The notes below the pieces were generated by a model. It was not told the origin of the DNA and did no database searches. It worked only from the letters and a program-made list of their open reading frames with translations. From Nocardia sp. BSTN01 (GTDB taxonomy: Bacteria > Actinomycetota > Actinomycetes > Mycobacteriales > Mycobacteriaceae), in the NCBI RefSeq assembly GCF_015354405.1, contig NZ_JADKYP010000031.1:1-64000 (forward strand): a stretch of 64,000 nucleotides of DNA, given 5' to 3'. Every line of letters begins with the position of its first letter. The stretch's first letter is position 1. A program made the position numbers and the translations under genes. Of the stretch, positions 51,636-60,017 are shown piece by piece.

Positions 51636-52675
51636 GTATCCGCAAGCAGGCACTCGGGTTCGGCGCATTCGCCATCGTCTCGATTCTGGTCACGGTGGTG
51701 ATCTGGAATACGTTGGCGCGCACGGTGAACGGCCCGACCGACCGTTATTCGGCGATCTTCAGCGATGTGCTCGGGCTGCGGCCCAACGACGACGTGCGCA
51801 TCGCCGGTGTGCGGGTCGGCAAGGTCACCGCGATCGGCTTCGACGTCAACCCCCAGACCAACAAGCATCTGGCGAAGGTGACCTTCGAGGTGCAGCGCGA
51901 TCAGCACCTCTACAGCGACACCAAGGCGCTGGTCCGCTATCAGAACCTGATCGGTCAGCGGTATCTCGCGCTGGCGCCCGGTACCGCGCCGGATTCGCGC
52001 CTCCTCGCGCCCGGCGGGCGGATTCCGCTGGAACGCACCGAGCCCTCCTTCGATATCTCGGCGTTCCTCAACGGTTTTCAGCCGCTGTTCGAGAATCTGC
52101 TCCCGGAGCAGGTGAACGACCTGTCGACGACGTTGATCCAGGCGCTGCAGGGCGACGGGGTGTCGTTGTCCACCTTCATCACCCAGGCCGCCGCGCTGGC
52201 CACCGACTTCGAGCGGCGCGACGCGATCCTGAAAGACATCATCACGAACCTGTCCGGAGTGATGTCGGGCCTGGCCCGGCGCAGCGACGAACTGGAAACC
52301 CTGATCACCCAGACCCGCGCGCTGATCAGCGGCCTCTACGAACAGGGGCAGTCGCTGCTGGCCTCGACGGAGCAGATCGCCGGTGCCAGTGACAGTTTGG
52401 TGGCGATGGTCGCGCAGGTGCAGCCGAAGCTGGCCCCCGCGCAGAACTCCACCCGGGACGCGCTGACGCTGCTGATCGGCAACGGCGCGAAACTGGATCA
52501 GGCCGCGATCGATCTGCCCGGAATCCTGTCCGATGTCGGCAAGTTCTCCGGGGACGGGACCTACGCCGCCGCGTATCTGTGCTCCCTCGACATCTCGCTG
52601 TACGGCATCCTGTTTCCGCGTGGATTGTTTTCGCAGATCGGCGGGCACAACCAGTCGGCGGTCTGCCGCCCTTGA
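51632..52675 (+). CDS. Orphan MceB-type protein
   Basis: The 347-residue protein is a full MceB paralogue: anchor helix (residues 8-27), MCE domain with RYSAIFSDVLGLRPNDDVRIAG, then KALVRYQNLIGQRYLALAPG, the block IPLERTEPSFDISAFLNGFQPLF, and an ending SQIGGHNQSAVCR. It is closest in this window to mceB at 14928. No permease or other Mce subunit accompanies it, and it stands between two terminators as a single unit. It may replace the operon-encoded subunit in a mixed complex. ATG 51632 is chosen for its overlap with the leader peptide stop; ATG 51626 is possible. Confidence 0.88.
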   Translation: MSIRKQALGFGAFAIVSILVTVVIWNTLARTVNGPTDRYSAIFSDVLGLRPNDDVRIAGVRVGKVTAIGFDVNPQTNKHLAKVTFEVQRDQHLYSDTKALVRYQNLIGQRYLALAPGTAPDSRLLAPGGRIPLERTEPSFDISAFLNGFQPLFENLLPEQVNDLSTTLIQALQGDGVSLSTFITQAAALATDFERRDAILKDIITNLSGVMSGLARRSDELETLITQTRALISGLYEQGQSLLASTEQIAGASDSLVAMVAQVQPKLAPAQNSTRDALTLLIGNGAKLDQAAIDLPGILSDVGKFSGDGTYAAAYLCSLDISLYGILFPRGLFSQIGGHNQSAVCRP

Positions 52676-52688
52676 CCCCATGACGGCA

Positions 52689-52722
52689 ACGGGCCCGGCT
52701 CCGAAGTAGGAGCCGGGCCCGT
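52689..52722. terminator. Strong bidirectional hairpin terminator
   Basis: ACGGGCCCGGCTCC and GGAGCCGGGCCCGT form a perfect 14-bp stem with loop GAAGTA, between the convergent orphan mceB and GlsB-type genes. Confidence 0.85.
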
Positions 52723-52733
52723 CGTTCGTGCGC

Positions 52734-52997
52734 TCAGGCGCGACTGCGGATCGCCTTGTAGATGACCAGAATGATCACGGCACCGATGATCGCGCCGAGG
52801 AAAGTGTGCTGAACGGGCGGGTGGACGCTGAACTTGTGCGGGGCGAAGACCAGACTGCCCAGGGTCCCGCCGACGTAACCGCCGACGATGCCCAGCACGA
52901 TGGTCAGAATCCAGCCGAAGTTCTCCTTACCGGGAACCAGGAGGCGAGCGATCGCACCGGCGATGAGGCCGATGATGATCATCGTGATGATACCCAT
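52734..52997 (-). CDS. GlsB/YeaQ/YmgE-type stress membrane protein
   Basis: The 87-residue protein has three glycine-rich membrane helices. The motif IIIGLIAGAIARLLVPGKENFGW and later GIVGGYVGGTLGSLVF are diagnostic of the transglycosylase-associated/GlsB family, which is stress-induced in many bacteria and has no defined mechanism. ATG 52997 follows AAGGAG. It lies downstream of the HdeD-type gene on the same strand, with a hairpin between. Confidence 0.85.
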   Translation of the reverse strand: MGIITMIIIGLIAGAIARLLVPGKENFGWILTIVLGIVGGYVGGTLGSLVFAPHKFSVHPPVQHTFLGAIIGAVIILVIYKAIRSRA

Positions 52998-53073
52998 GGT
53001 GAATCTCCTTGCGGGCAACCTGTAGGGGACCCGACGGTAGCAGGGGAAAGGGCCTGTTCGCAGGCACACGACG

Positions 53074-53103
53074 TCGCCCCAGGCGAATTCGCGCCCGGGG
53101 CGA
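53074..53103 (-). terminator. Possible hairpin after the HdeD-type gene
   Basis: TCGCCCC and GGGGCGA form a 7-bp stem; inside the 16-base loop GCGAATTCGC can fold again. It is located just after the HdeD-type stop on the minus strand. Confidence 0.4.
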
Positions 53104-53121
53104 AGGGGTGTGCCCGGCCGA

Positions 53122-53712
53122 TTACAGGTCGACGGGAGTCTTCTTGGCCACGCTGCGTACCTCGACGGCGTAGATCATCTCCATCACGCCCATGAAGATC
53201 AGCCACCAGCCGACGACCAGTGCCAGCACGGTGATCGAGTGGATGGGCCAGACCACCAGTGCGATACCACCGATCAACAACAGGATGCCGAAGAAGATCG
53301 ACCAGCCGCGACCCGGAACCCCTTGCGGCGTCTCGGCTCCCGCGACCATGGCGGCGATCCCGCGGAACAGCCAGCTGATGCCGATCCACAGGCCCAGCAG
53401 CACCAGGGAGTTGCCGATGCTGCGGAAGGCGAAGAAGGCGAGGATGAACGACAGGATGCCGCTGATGAGGGTCAGCACCCGGTAGCCGGTGCTGACGTGC
53501 GGGCCGAAGGCGGCGACCAACTGCAGAATTCCGGAGATCAGCAGATATACGCCGAACAGAATGCCGGCCACGGCGAGCGTCGGACCGGGCCAGACGAGCA
53601 CGATAATCCCGACGATCACCGACAGCAGGCCGATGACCAGCAATGATTGCCATGCGCCACGGGCCAATTGGTGCAATGGCCCCACGTAAACTCCCTCTTT
53701 GCTGGTTGTCAT
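53122..53712 (-). CDS. HdeD-family membrane protein
   Basis: The 196-residue protein has six membrane helices in two threefold units, each with the DUF308/HdeD pattern (GLLSVIVGIIVLVWPGPTLAVAGILFGVYLLISGILQL and GILLLIGGIALVVWPIHSITVLALVVGWWLIFMGVMEM). In E. coli HdeD contributes to acid resistance. Together with the GlsB-type gene it forms a small envelope-stress unit. ATG 53712 lies in a TTG/ATG-poor region and has GGGAG-like sequence upstream on the minus strand. Confidence 0.85.
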   Translation of the reverse strand: MTTSKEGVYVGPLHQLARGAWQSLLVIGLLSVIVGIIVLVWPGPTLAVAGILFGVYLLISGILQLVAAFGPHVSTGYRVLTLISGILSFILAFFAFRSIGNSLVLLGLWIGISWLFRGIAAMVAGAETPQGVPGRGWSIFFGILLLIGGIALVVWPIHSITVLALVVGWWLIFMGVMEMIYAVEVRSVAKKTPVDL

Positions 53713-53808
53713 GTGGGCAGGATAAGTCCAGTGGACTCGATAGCGGGCAATTAACCAGTATCGAACGAGTTACGTTGTGCGTGGGTGTGACCGCACGTGG
53801 GTGGGTGG

Positions 53809-53821
53809 TACCATATATGGC
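53809..53821 (+). promoter_or_regulatory. vapBC operator/promoter, probably leaderless
   Basis: CCATATATGG (53811-53820) is a perfect 10-bp palindrome, the usual kind of VapB operator. It ends one base before the vapB ATG at 53822. TACCAT at 53809-53814 fits a -10 box whose start site would fall on that ATG, and no ribosome site is present. Confidence 0.5.
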
Positions 53822-54061
53822 ATGAACAAGACGACCGTGTACCTTCCCGAGGACTTGGAAATGCGTCTCGACGCCGAGTCCGCGGCTACCGGCGTCAGCA
53901 AGGCGGAGTTGATCCGGACCGCCATCCGGCAACTTCTGGAAGCGTCCGGCCCCCCGAAAAGGCGTGCGCTGCCGGTCTTTCGGAGCGGGCGGGTCCGTGA
54001 TGCGGACTCCATGGATGACGACATTCATGCCCACATCAAGGAGCGAGCGGCCCGGCGGTGA
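53822..54061 (+). CDS. vapB: VapB-type antitoxin
   Basis: The 79-residue protein starts with a ribbon-helix-helix DNA-binding domain (KTTVYLPEDLEMRLDAESAATGVSKAELIRTAIRQLLE) and ends in a disordered, basic segment that should wrap the toxin. It represses its own promoter and neutralises VapC. Its stop overlaps the vapC GTG by four bases. The pair has lower GC and different codon preference than neighbours only slightly, so recent transfer is not evident. Confidence 0.85.
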   Translation: MNKTTVYLPEDLEMRLDAESAATGVSKAELIRTAIRQLLEASGPPKRRALPVFRSGRVRDADSMDDDIHAHIKERAARR

Positions 54062-54492
54062 TCATCGTCGCGGATACTTCGGCGCTGTTCGCCGGATTCG
54101 ATGCCGACCAGCCCGAACAGTCGCGCATCGCCGAGATATTGGACAAAGAGGTGTTGGCAATCTCTCCGCTGGTGATCACCGAGCTGGACCATTTGGTCCA
54201 CCGAGATCTGGGCTTCTCCGCGGCGATGCAGGTTGTAGACGCGTTGGCGGATCGCATGACGGAAGGGCAATACCGGCTGGCGGAGTTGAAGCCTGCCGAT
54301 GTCGTTGCGGCCCAGTCCGTCCGGCGAAAATACGAGGGTTTGCGGCTCGATTTGGCCGACGGGGTCGGTGTCGTTCTGGCGGACAGGTACAAGACCGATC
54401 TGATCCTCACGCTGGACCAGCGGGATTTCCGTGCCATCGAGCCGCTGTCACCCGGTATGCGGTCCTTCCGAATCCTTCCGTTCGATATGTGA
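54058..54492 (+). CDS. vapC: VapC-type PIN-domain toxin
   Basis: The 144-residue PIN-domain ribonuclease has the acidic metal-binding set complete: D6 in VADTSALF, E42 in ITELDHLV, D101 in LADGVGVVLAD and D120/D123 in TLDQRDF. It should cleave RNA, commonly a tRNA or 23S rRNA loop in actinobacteria, when VapB is degraded. GTG 54058 overlaps vapB. All catalytic residues are intact, so the module should be active. Confidence 0.88.
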   Translation: MIIVADTSALFAGFDADQPEQSRIAEILDKEVLAISPLVITELDHLVHRDLGFSAAMQVVDALADRMTEGQYRLAELKPADVVAAQSVRRKYEGLRLDLADGVGVVLADRYKTDLILTLDQRDFRAIEPLSPGMRSFRILPFDM

Positions 54493-54536
54493 GGCCACCA
54501 GCCGGACTCCGTGGTCGGGCTCGCCGACTCCGGAGC

Positions 54537-54752
54537 GACCGGCATCTGCACACCCTGAGCGGGCCGCAGGCGCGTGCCGCCCTGCTCGGCGCGGGGGTCG
54601 ACGAGGTGATGGCCGACGCGATCATGGCGCTACGGGCCACCGCGCTCGATTCGTTCACCTCGGTGATCCATCCGGACGTGGAGCAGATCACCGGCCGCCC
54701 CGCCCGCACCTTCCGGGAATGGGCCCGCGACCATCGCGCCGAATTCGAATAG
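54537..54752 (+). pseudogene. NmrA-type oxidoreductase 3' remnant
   Basis: The last 71 codons of a frame read DRHLHTLSGPQARAALLG, then ALDSFTSVIHPDVEQITGRPARTFREWARDH. This is the C-terminal part of NmrA/azoreductase-type NAD(P)-binding proteins, where a TLTGP line and a TGRPPRTFxEFxRD ending are common. The Rossmann part is absent and vapC occupies its place, so vapBC or another event replaced the 5' end. Confidence 0.5.
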
Positions 54753-54871
54753 GCAACGGCCGCAACGGTTTCACGCCGGCCGCACCGGTCGTCGGCGGTC
54801 GGCGCGACGGCGATGGATAGGCTGGGTGCGGGTATCGACACCTGTCCACCGCTGCGCAGAATCGAGGCGTC

Positions 54872-55735
54872 ATGGAACTGAGTCTGCACTACTGGAACTT
54901 CTCGACTCCCGCCGATCCGGCGCGCACCGCCGGTGCCATCGCGGAGACCGCGCGGATCGCCGAGGAGGGCGGTTTCACCGAATTCACGGTGATGGATCAC
55001 TACTTCCAGATGGAACACACCGGCGTGGCCGAGGAGCCGATGCTCGAGGCCTACACGACGCTGGGATACGTCGCCGCGCTGACCGAGCGGATGCGCCTGG
55101 CCGTGCTGGTGACCGGTGTGATGTACCGGTATCCCGGTCTGCTCGCCAAGATCGTCACCACGCTGGACGTGCTGTCGGGCGGGCGTGCGCAACTCGGTAT
55201 CGGCGCCTCCTGGTACGAGCGGGAGCAGCGCGGGCTGGGTGTGCCGCTGGTGCCGATGGGGGAGCGCTTCGAACGACTCGAGGAGACGCTGCAGATCTGC
55301 CTGCAGATGTGGAGCGACGACAACGGCCCGTACCGGGGCGCCCACTACCGGTTGGACGAAACACTGTGTGTACCGGCGCCGTTGAGCCGTCCGCGGCCGC
55401 CGATCCTGATCGGTGGTGGCGGAGAGAAGAAGACCCTGCTGCTGGTCGCCCGCTACGCCGAGGCGTGCAATCTGTTCGCCTCCTCGCCCGAGGATGTCAC
55501 GCACAAACTCGACGTGCTGCGCGCGCACTGCGCGGCGGAGGGGCGCGATTACGACGCGATCCGCAAGACCGCCACCTACATCGGCCCGGTCGTGAACGAT
55601 CCCGACGCCTTCGTCGCCGACGCCGAACGCTATGCGGCACTGGGGATCACACAATTCGACATCATGCCCGACCGGGATCCGGTCGAATACGCCGAACGCG
55701 CGGCGGAGTTGGTGCCGCGGCTGCGTTCACTCTGA
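54872..55735 (+). CDS. LLM-class F420-dependent oxidoreductase
   Basis: The 287-residue TIM-barrel protein belongs to the bacterial luciferase-like family in its F420 branch. Features are EFTVMDHYFQME, RMRLAVLVTGVMYRYPGLLAKIVTTLDVLSGGRAQLGIGASWYEREQRGLGVP, and PPILIGGGGEKKTL. Substrates range from glucose-6-phosphate to small aromatics; none can be assigned. It is convergent with the TetR gene, five bases apart. Confidence 0.85.
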   Translation: MELSLHYWNFSTPADPARTAGAIAETARIAEEGGFTEFTVMDHYFQMEHTGVAEEPMLEAYTTLGYVAALTERMRLAVLVTGVMYRYPGLLAKIVTTLDVLSGGRAQLGIGASWYEREQRGLGVPLVPMGERFERLEETLQICLQMWSDDNGPYRGAHYRLDETLCVPAPLSRPRPPILIGGGGEKKTLLLVARYAEACNLFASSPEDVTHKLDVLRAHCAAEGRDYDAIRKTATYIGPVVNDPDAFVADAERYAALGITQFDIMPDRDPVEYAERAAELVPRLRSL

Positions 55736-55740
55736 TGCGT

Positions 55741-56364
55741 TCACCCCGATGCGCGGCCGTACTCGCCGAACGCCGGTTCCAGCAGATCGAAGATCCGATC
55801 GGCCTCGGCGGTGACGGTGGCCGCGACGTGGTGACGCGAGGCGCCGGACAGTTGTAGCTGCTGAATCCGCTGGAACAGCAGTCGGCAGGCCGCCGCGAAC
55901 TGGGCGGCGGCCGCCCGGCGCAGCAGGTCGTCACCGGGCAGCACCTCGGCCAAGGCCTGTTCGCGCAGCTCGTGGAGTTCGCGCACCCGCGCGGTGAGTG
56001 TCGGGCTGTCGGCGAGCATGCGGCTGAACTCCGGCCCTGAGAAGCCCTGGTCGGCGGCGTAATCCTGGGCCGCGGTCCGGAACCGGCGTCGTAGCGCGGC
56101 GAGGGCCGATTCGTTCGCGGCGCGGGCGGTCACCGCCGCGGCGAGGGCGCCGACGAACTGCTCGTGATGGTCCAGTGCCAGATCCTCCTTGCGCGGGAAA
56201 TAGTTGGTCACGGTTTTCTTCGCCACCCGTGCGGCCTCGGCGATCTCGGCGATCGTGGTCGCCTCGAATCCGCGCTCGATGAACAGCCTGGTCGCGGTGT
56301 CGGAGATCTCCTGGCGGGTCTGCTGCTTCTTGGTCTCCCGCAGTCCCGGGGATGCGCTGGTCAC
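55741..56364 (-). CDS. TetR-family regulator
   Basis: The 207-residue protein has a TetR helix-turn-helix (ATTIAEIAEAARVAKKTVTNYFPRKEDL, residues about 35-62) and a helical ligand domain. It is divergent from the quinone-reductase gene at 56530, and two inverted repeats lie between. It probably represses that gene in response to a quinone or related electrophile. Confidence 0.85.
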   Translation of the reverse strand: MTSASPGLRETKKQQTRQEISDTATRLFIERGFEATTIAEIAEAARVAKKTVTNYFPRKEDLALDHHEQFVGALAAAVTARAANESALAALRRRFRTAAQDYAADQGFSGPEFSRMLADSPTLTARVRELHELREQALAEVLPGDDLLRRAAAAQFAAACRLLFQRIQQLQLSGASRHHVAATVTAEADRIFDLLEPAFGEYGRASG

Positions 56365-56396
56365 GGAAGAAGATTACCACCAACATAAAAATCGCC

Positions 56397-56440
56397 TTGA
56401 CGTACGTTGAGGTGGCTGTCTAATTTTACGTCGGTCGTAA
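56397..56440. promoter_or_regulatory. Two candidate TetR operators
   Basis: TTACG-TCGGT-CGTAA (56426-56440) is a perfect 5-bp-arm repeat. TTGACGTACGTTGAG (about 56397-56411) contains the palindrome ACGTACGT. Both share the ACG/CGT core and lie between the divergent TetR and reductase genes. Confidence 0.55.
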
Positions 56441-56529
56441 GTATTTGATCGGGTTGCCTGGCAACAGCTGCCGAGTCATCCGGGTTTCCGTACGCGGCGG
56501 CATGCCGCCCAGGTCGAAAGGCGCTGTCA

Positions 56530-57459
56530 GTGCGCGCAATTCAGTTCACACCCGCCGCGGATCGCATAGCCGGCGCCCGGATCGTGGAGATCGCGCGTCC
56601 CGTGCCCGCTCCCGGGCAATTGCTGGTCCGCACCGAGTTGACCGGGGTGAGTATCGGCCTGGTGCGGATGCTGCGGGCCGATGCCACGGCGAATCCCGGC
56701 GGGGAGATGGTCGGAACGGTGGTCGCGGTGGGTTCCGGCCTCGAAGAATCCTGGATCGGCACCCGGGTGGGCGGGGTGGTGTTCGCCTCGGTGTATGCCG
56801 AATACGTCTGTGCCACACCGGCGATGGTCACCGAGGTCCCGGCCGGTGTGCCGGCGGCCGACGCCCTGGCCGTGGTGCGTGGTGGCCTGGTCGCGATGGG
56901 CGTGGTGCGCGCCGCGAAATCCGTTGCGGGCAGCTCGGTTCTGATCACCGCCGCCGCCTCCGGAGCCGGCCATCTGGCGCTGCAGCTCGCCCGGGCGGCC
57001 GGAGCGACCCGGGTGGTCGCCGCGGTCGGATCGGCCGACAAGGCCGATTTCGCGCGGGAGTGCGGCGCCGATGCCGCGGTGACCTACGACCGTCCGTGGT
57101 CCGAGACCTTCGATATCGTGCTCGACGGTGTCGGCGGTGACGTGGTGCAGCGCGGGGTGGACAGCCTGGGACCACACGGCACGCTGGTCGCCTTCAGTGC
57201 CGGCGGCGGCGCGGTCGACACCTCCACGTTGCTGGGTGAACTCAAAACGGTCACCGGTTTTTCGATGGGATTGCTGTCGCGGACCGAGCCCGAACTCATC
57301 GAGCGGTATCGCGCGGAATTGTGGAAGCTGTTGGCGCAGAACGAGTTACGGCCACACGTGGAGGTGCGTGACTGGACCGAACTGGATGTGGTCGTCGATC
57401 TGATCGCCGCCCGCCGCACCGTGGGGCGGATGGCGATCAGCACCGGACCCGGCGTGTGA
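56530..57459 (+). CDS. MDR-family NADPH:quinone reductase-like protein
   Basis: The 309-residue zinc-free medium-chain reductase has the N-terminal GroES-like domain and a nucleotide domain with AAASGAGHLALQLARAAGATRVVAAVGS. VLDGVGG in the middle is typical of quinone and enoyl reductases. No zinc ligands are visible. GTG 56530 follows AAAGG. Its control by the divergent TetR and placement beside the lipid cluster do not show a substrate. Confidence 0.85.
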   Translation: MRAIQFTPAADRIAGARIVEIARPVPAPGQLLVRTELTGVSIGLVRMLRADATANPGGEMVGTVVAVGSGLEESWIGTRVGGVVFASVYAEYVCATPAMVTEVPAGVPAADALAVVRGGLVAMGVVRAAKSVAGSSVLITAAASGAGHLALQLARAAGATRVVAAVGSADKADFARECGADAAVTYDRPWSETFDIVLDGVGGDVVQRGVDSLGPHGTLVAFSAGGGAVDTSTLLGELKTVTGFSMGLLSRTEPELIERYRAELWKLLAQNELRPHVEVRDWTELDVVVDLIAARRTVGRMAISTGPGV

Positions 57460-57474
57460 CGAGCACGCTCGCGC

Positions 57475-57876
57475 TCACAACACCGCCTGGGTCTGGGTGA
57501 CCTTGCCGACGAGTTTGCCGGCGTCGTCGTGGATTTCGGTTTCCACCACGATGAAACTGCGCCCCGCGTGCAGCGGCGTCGACGAGGCCACCGCGTAACC
57601 GGACCGTACCGCCCGCAGGAAGTTCGTCTTCGACTCCACGGTCGTGGTGCCCTGTTTGCCCTCCGGCAGATTCAGGTACGCGCATACCGCGCCGGTGGCG
57701 TCGGCCAGCGACATCAGCACCCCGCCGTGCAGGACACCGCCGAGCGTGCACAGGCTCTCGTCCCAGGCGAGCCGGCTGCGCACCAGCTTCGGCCCGTGCT
57801 CGAGCACCTCGACGCCCAGTTTCTCGGTGAACGGCATGGTGCTGTGGAACAGCCGGGTTCCTTCGGTATCGATCAT
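57475..57876 (-). CDS. PaaI-type hotdog thioesterase
   Basis: The 133-residue hotdog-fold protein has the family motif LGGVLHGGVLMSLADATGAVCAYL at about 45-70, with the usual glycines and the Asp used in catalysis. It should cleave acyl- or aroyl-CoA. Its ATG overlaps the MMPL stop by four bases, making it the last gene of the leftward lipid cluster, where it could release or edit acyl chains. A convergent quinone-reductase gene ends 15 bp away. Confidence 0.85.
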   Translation of the reverse strand: MIDTEGTRLFHSTMPFTEKLGVEVLEHGPKLVRSRLAWDESLCTLGGVLHGGVLMSLADATGAVCAYLNLPEGKQGTTTVESKTNFLRAVRSGYAVASSTPLHAGRSFIVVETEIHDDAGKLVGKVTQTQAVL

Positions 57877-60017
57877 GATGTCGAGCTTGCCCGGACGCGT
57901 GCGCGAGGTCCATTACCTTCGGGGTAACGATCGCGGGCGGGGCGCATCGGCCACCAGTTCAGCGGGCCCATCAATCGCACCAGCGCCGGCACCAGCAGCA
58001 TTCGCACCAGCGTGGCGTCGATGATCAGCGCCAGGATCATGCCGAGGCCGAGGAATCGCATCGGGGTCAGCGGGGACAGCGTGAAGGCGCCGGTGATGAA
58101 CACCAGAAGCGTTGCGGCCGAGGTGATCACGCGGGCGGTGCGGACCGTGCCGGTGCGGATCGCGGACACGGTGTCGCAACCGGCGTGGCGGGCCTCGACC
58201 ATGCGCGAGAGCAGGAAGACCTCGTAGTCGGTGGAGAGCCCGAAGACGACGGCGATGATCAGCACCATCATCCCCGCCGAGAGCGGTCCCACGCTCACGT
58301 GCAGCAGATCGGCCAGATTGCCCCGGCAGAAGATCCAGGTCAGGATGCCGAAGGTCGCCGCGAGGCTGAGGAAGGCCAGCAGTACCGCCTTGACCGGCAG
58401 CACCGCCGAGCGGAACGCCGCGCCGAGCAGGATCAGCGTGGCGAGCACCATCACCGCGATCATCAGCGGCATCCGGGAGGTGATGGCCGCGACGCTGTCC
58501 ACGGTGGCCGCGGTGTCGCCCCCGACCTGGATCTTCACACCATCGGGTGGGTCGAATTCCCGTATGCGCGTCACGGTTTCGGCAGCGCCGGGGGAGCGGT
58601 CGGGGTCGTCCAGCGCCGCGTGCAGTACGACCGCGTCGTCCACCGTGGCGAGTCGCTGCACGTCGTGCACACCCGGGATCGTGCCGAGCGCGCGGATCGC
58701 GGCGGCGGTGGGCCGGGAGTCGGGTGGTGCGCCGTCACCGCGCAGCAGAACCGTCGCGCCGCTGCCGGCCTCCGGGAAACGGGTGGCGAGTTCGTCGACG
58801 CCCGCGCGCACGGCATTGCCCGCCGGAAGCGCCGTGTGGTCGACATCGCCGAGCCGGACGCCCAGCACCGGTGTGGCCAGCACGAGCAGCAGCCCGCCTA
58901 CGGTGACGGCCACGAGACCGGGCCGGCGCACCACCGCGTCGACCACCCGGCCCCACCATCGCTCGGCGCGCCGCTGTCCGCGGTCGAAGGCGTCGCGGCG
59001 CCAACTCCAGGCGCCGACGCGGTGACCGAGCAGCGCGAGCGCGGCCGGCAGGACGGTCAGCGACAGCCCCGCGGCCAGCAGCACCGCCGCGATGGCCCCG
59101 AAGCCCAGCGACCGCAAAACGGCCTGCGGGAAGACGAGCGTTCCGGCGAAGGCGCAGGCCAGCAGCAGCGCAGAGAATCCGACGGTGCGACCGGCGGTGG
59201 CCAGGGTGCGGGTCACCGCCTCGGAGACCGCGGCCCCCGCGGCGAGTTCCTCCCGGAATCGGGTGACCACGAACAACCCGTAGTCGATGGCCAGGCCCAG
59301 CCCCAGCAGCGAGGCCACGTTCACGGCGAACACACTCACCTCGGTGGCATGTGCGATCGTTCCGACCGCACCCAGTGAGCCCACGACGGCGAGCACACCC
59401 ACCAGCAGCGGCAGGCCGGCGGCGACCACCCCGCCGAATACCAGCACCAGAATCGCCGCGGTGATCGGCAGCGAGATGGATTCGGCGAGAACCAGATCGT
59501 GCCGGGACTGGCGGTCGATCTCGTCGGCGAGTGCGCTGTAGCCGGTGAAGCGCACCGAGACGCCGGGAACGGTCAGCGCCGCGGCGATGTCGTGGTAGGC
59601 GGCGATGCGCTGATTGTCGTCGCCGGCGGCGAACACCACGGCCAGCCCCTGCCGGCCGTCCGCCGACCGCAGGAAGCCCTGGCGCGGTGGGGCGTTGTTC
59701 CAATAGGTCTGCACCGGCTGGGCCAGCAGTGCCGGATCGATGTGGTCCACCGCCTGCTGGACGCGCGGGCCGAGTGCGGTGAGGTCCTGTCCGTCGGGCG
59801 CGGTGTAGATCGCGATCACATCGGGGTTCTGCCGGCCCAGATGCGCGGTGACCACCCGGTCGACGAGCGCGGATTCGCTGCCCGGATCGGCGAATCCGGC
59901 CGCGCTCACTCGCTGCTGGACGTCGGCGCCGAACAGTCCGCATACGATCGCGACACCGATGGCCGCCAGTAGTACCAGTGTCGGGCGGGTACCGACGAGC
60001 CGCGCCCAGCGTGTCAT
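57873..60017 (-). CDS. MMPL-family lipid transporter
   Basis: The 714-residue RND/MMPL protein has two repeated units, each with one helix, a periplasmic domain and five helices. Conserved lines are LGLGLAIDYGLFVVTRFREEL (helix 4, with the proton-relay Asp-Tyr pair) and VVFGLSTDYEVFLLSRMVEARHAG (helix 10). These exporters move complex lipids to the cell envelope in mycolic-acid bacteria. ATG 60017 overlaps the acyltransferase stop. Its place in the operon suggests that it exports the product of the enzymes encoded upstream. Confidence 0.92.
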   Translation of the reverse strand: MTRWARLVGTRPTLVLLAAIGVAIVCGLFGADVQQRVSAAGFADPGSESALVDRVVTAHLGRQNPDVIAIYTAPDGQDLTALGPRVQQAVDHIDPALLAQPVQTYWNNAPPRQGFLRSADGRQGLAVVFAAGDDNQRIAAYHDIAAALTVPGVSVRFTGYSALADEIDRQSRHDLVLAESISLPITAAILVLVFGGVVAAGLPLLVGVLAVVGSLGAVGTIAHATEVSVFAVNVASLLGLGLAIDYGLFVVTRFREELAAGAAVSEAVTRTLATAGRTVGFSALLLACAFAGTLVFPQAVLRSLGFGAIAAVLLAAGLSLTVLPAALALLGHRVGAWSWRRDAFDRGQRRAERWWGRVVDAVVRRPGLVAVTVGGLLLVLATPVLGVRLGDVDHTALPAGNAVRAGVDELATRFPEAGSGATVLLRGDGAPPDSRPTAAAIRALGTIPGVHDVQRLATVDDAVVLHAALDDPDRSPGAAETVTRIREFDPPDGVKIQVGGDTAATVDSVAAITSRMPLMIAVMVLATLILLGAAFRSAVLPVKAVLLAFLSLAATFGILTWIFCRGNLADLLHVSVGPLSAGMMVLIIAVVFGLSTDYEVFLLSRMVEARHAGCDTVSAIRTGTVRTARVITSAATLLVFITGAFTLSPLTPMRFLGLGMILALIIDATLVRMLLVPALVRLMGPLNWWPMRPARDRYPEGNGPRARVRASSTS

